DNA of 64,000 nucleotides. It comes from an uncultured Bacteroidales bacterium. Its GTDB lineage: Bacteria > Bacteroidota > Bacteroidia > Bacteroidales > FEN-979. Shown piece by piece: positions 63,590 to 64,000 of this stretch; position 1 is the stretch's first letter; each line of letters begins with the position of its first letter. Below the pieces are notes generated by a model. The model had not been told where the DNA came from, did not search any database, and saw nothing but the letters and a program-made list of their open reading frames with translations. Made by a program: the position numbers and the translations under genes. The stretch covers positions 62,001-126,000 of the forward strand of contig CAIVAT010000018.1 in NCBI GenBank assembly GCA_903903985.1, read 5' to 3'.

Positions 63590-64000
63590 ATGAAAATTTT
63601 AGGTGTTATTCCTGCACGATATGCTTCCACGCGTTTTCCGGGGAAACCACTTGTTGTGATCGATGGTAAAACCATGATCCAACGGGTTTACGAACAGGCT
63701 ATCCGGTGCGGCAAACTTGCAAAAGTAGTGGTGGCCACCGATAACGAAGCAATTTTTCATCATGTCATTCTTTTTGGAGGCAATGCGCTGATGACCGGCG
63801 AACACCATGCCACGGGAACAGAACGTTGCCATGAAGCGGTTGAAAAACTGGGTTCGGCTGGCGAGAATTACGATTTCATCATCAATGTTCAGGGAGATGA
63901 GCCCTACATTGATCCGGCCCAGATCAGCCAGGTTGCTGATTGTTTTCAATATGCACACACCCAACTGGCAACCCTTATCAAAAAGATATCATCCGTGGAG
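63590..64000 (+). CDS. kdsB: 3-deoxy-manno-octulosonate cytidylyltransferase (KdsB), partial at the right edge
   Basis: 137 codons to the window edge, starting at ATG 63590. ILGVIPARYASTRFPGKPL is the nucleotide-binding signature, with VATDNEAI and VQGDEPYI typical of KdsB. It activates Kdo as CMP-Kdo for lipid A core assembly, consistent with LptE and the sugar genes. The C-terminal half is beyond the window. Confidence 0.93.
   Translation, partial: MKILGVIPARYASTRFPGKPLVVIDGKTMIQRVYEQAIRCGKLAKVVVATDNEAIFHHVILFGGNALMTGEHHATGTERCHEAVEKLGSAGENYDFIINVQGDEPYIDPAQISQVADCFQYAHTQLATLIKKISSVE

Overview
The window looks like a chromosomal segment of a Bacteroidota bacterium, most likely an anaerobic or fermentative member of the Bacteroidales or a relative. 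The evidence is a type IX secretion (T9SS)/gliding cluster (PorP/SprF-like, GldK, GldL, GldM, GldN) plus a distant PorW/SprE homologue, a secreted protein with a type A T9SS sorting domain, many promoters with the Bacteroidota -7 element TAnnTTTG, and very few Shine-Dalgarno sequences. Fermentation genes (tryptophanase, phosphate butyryltransferase, butyrate kinase, acetate kinase) point to an anaerobic, amino-acid-using lifestyle. No rRNA, tRNA, CRISPR array, transposase or phage gene was seen. Almost everything is ordinary single-copy core or lineage-typical sequence.

Layout. 1-2750: a truncated zinc carboxypeptidase and a divergent secreted Asp-box protein. 2914-10186: a tripartite RND efflux system split into two converging units (TetR-TolC on plus, RND-adaptor on minus) with a second related TetR at the far end. 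10285-11419: an ECF sigma factor and a membrane protein that may be its anti-sigma partner. 11452-14352 (minus): tryptophanase, free-methionine-sulfoxide reductase, MntP and QueD. 14569-18147 (plus): phosphate butyryltransferase, an amino acid permease with a frameshift in a C run, and butyrate kinase. 19043-23983: nucleotide-sugar genes (WbpE, WbpD, WbpB, GalE, RfbB) for surface polysaccharide. 24027-31657 (minus): FabD, a BI-1 protein, FolE, an animal-type pyruvoyltetrahydropterin synthase, DUF4421, two small membrane proteins of the ATP-synthase neighbourhood, a bactofilin and PorW. 31928-36278: M23 peptidase, Dxr, RseP, and opposed YitT. 36585-42633: the PorP-GldKLMN T9SS core. 42783-55946: RecG, PheT, a sigma-54-type activator, LptE, a TPR-like protein, SecG, GroES/GroEL, a DUF4468 protein, RlmN and adenine deaminase. 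56019-64000: ArsR regulator, Ig-like lipoprotein, YebC, an acetate kinase/response regulator pair, a GH3-family enzyme, a deoxynucleoside kinase and the start of KdsB.

How the genes fit together. Much of the window serves the cell envelope: protein secretion through T9SS (PorP, GldK-N, PorW, with SecG feeding the periplasm), lipopolysaccharide (LptE, KdsB, Wbp enzymes), murein-type hydrolase, RseP and efflux. A second theme is ATP gain from acyl phosphates (Ptb/Buk and AckA), probably fed by amino acid uptake and breakdown.

I did not find an obviously new defence or mobile system. The points most worth a second look are the permease frameshift inside the ptb-buk operon, the eukaryote-like PTPS next to FolE, the two-regulator split efflux locus, the PorW-bactofilin-AtpZ block without adjacent ATP synthase genes, an acetate kinase-response regulator operon, the non-ATG starts of several important genes, and several small intergenic repeats and palindromes.
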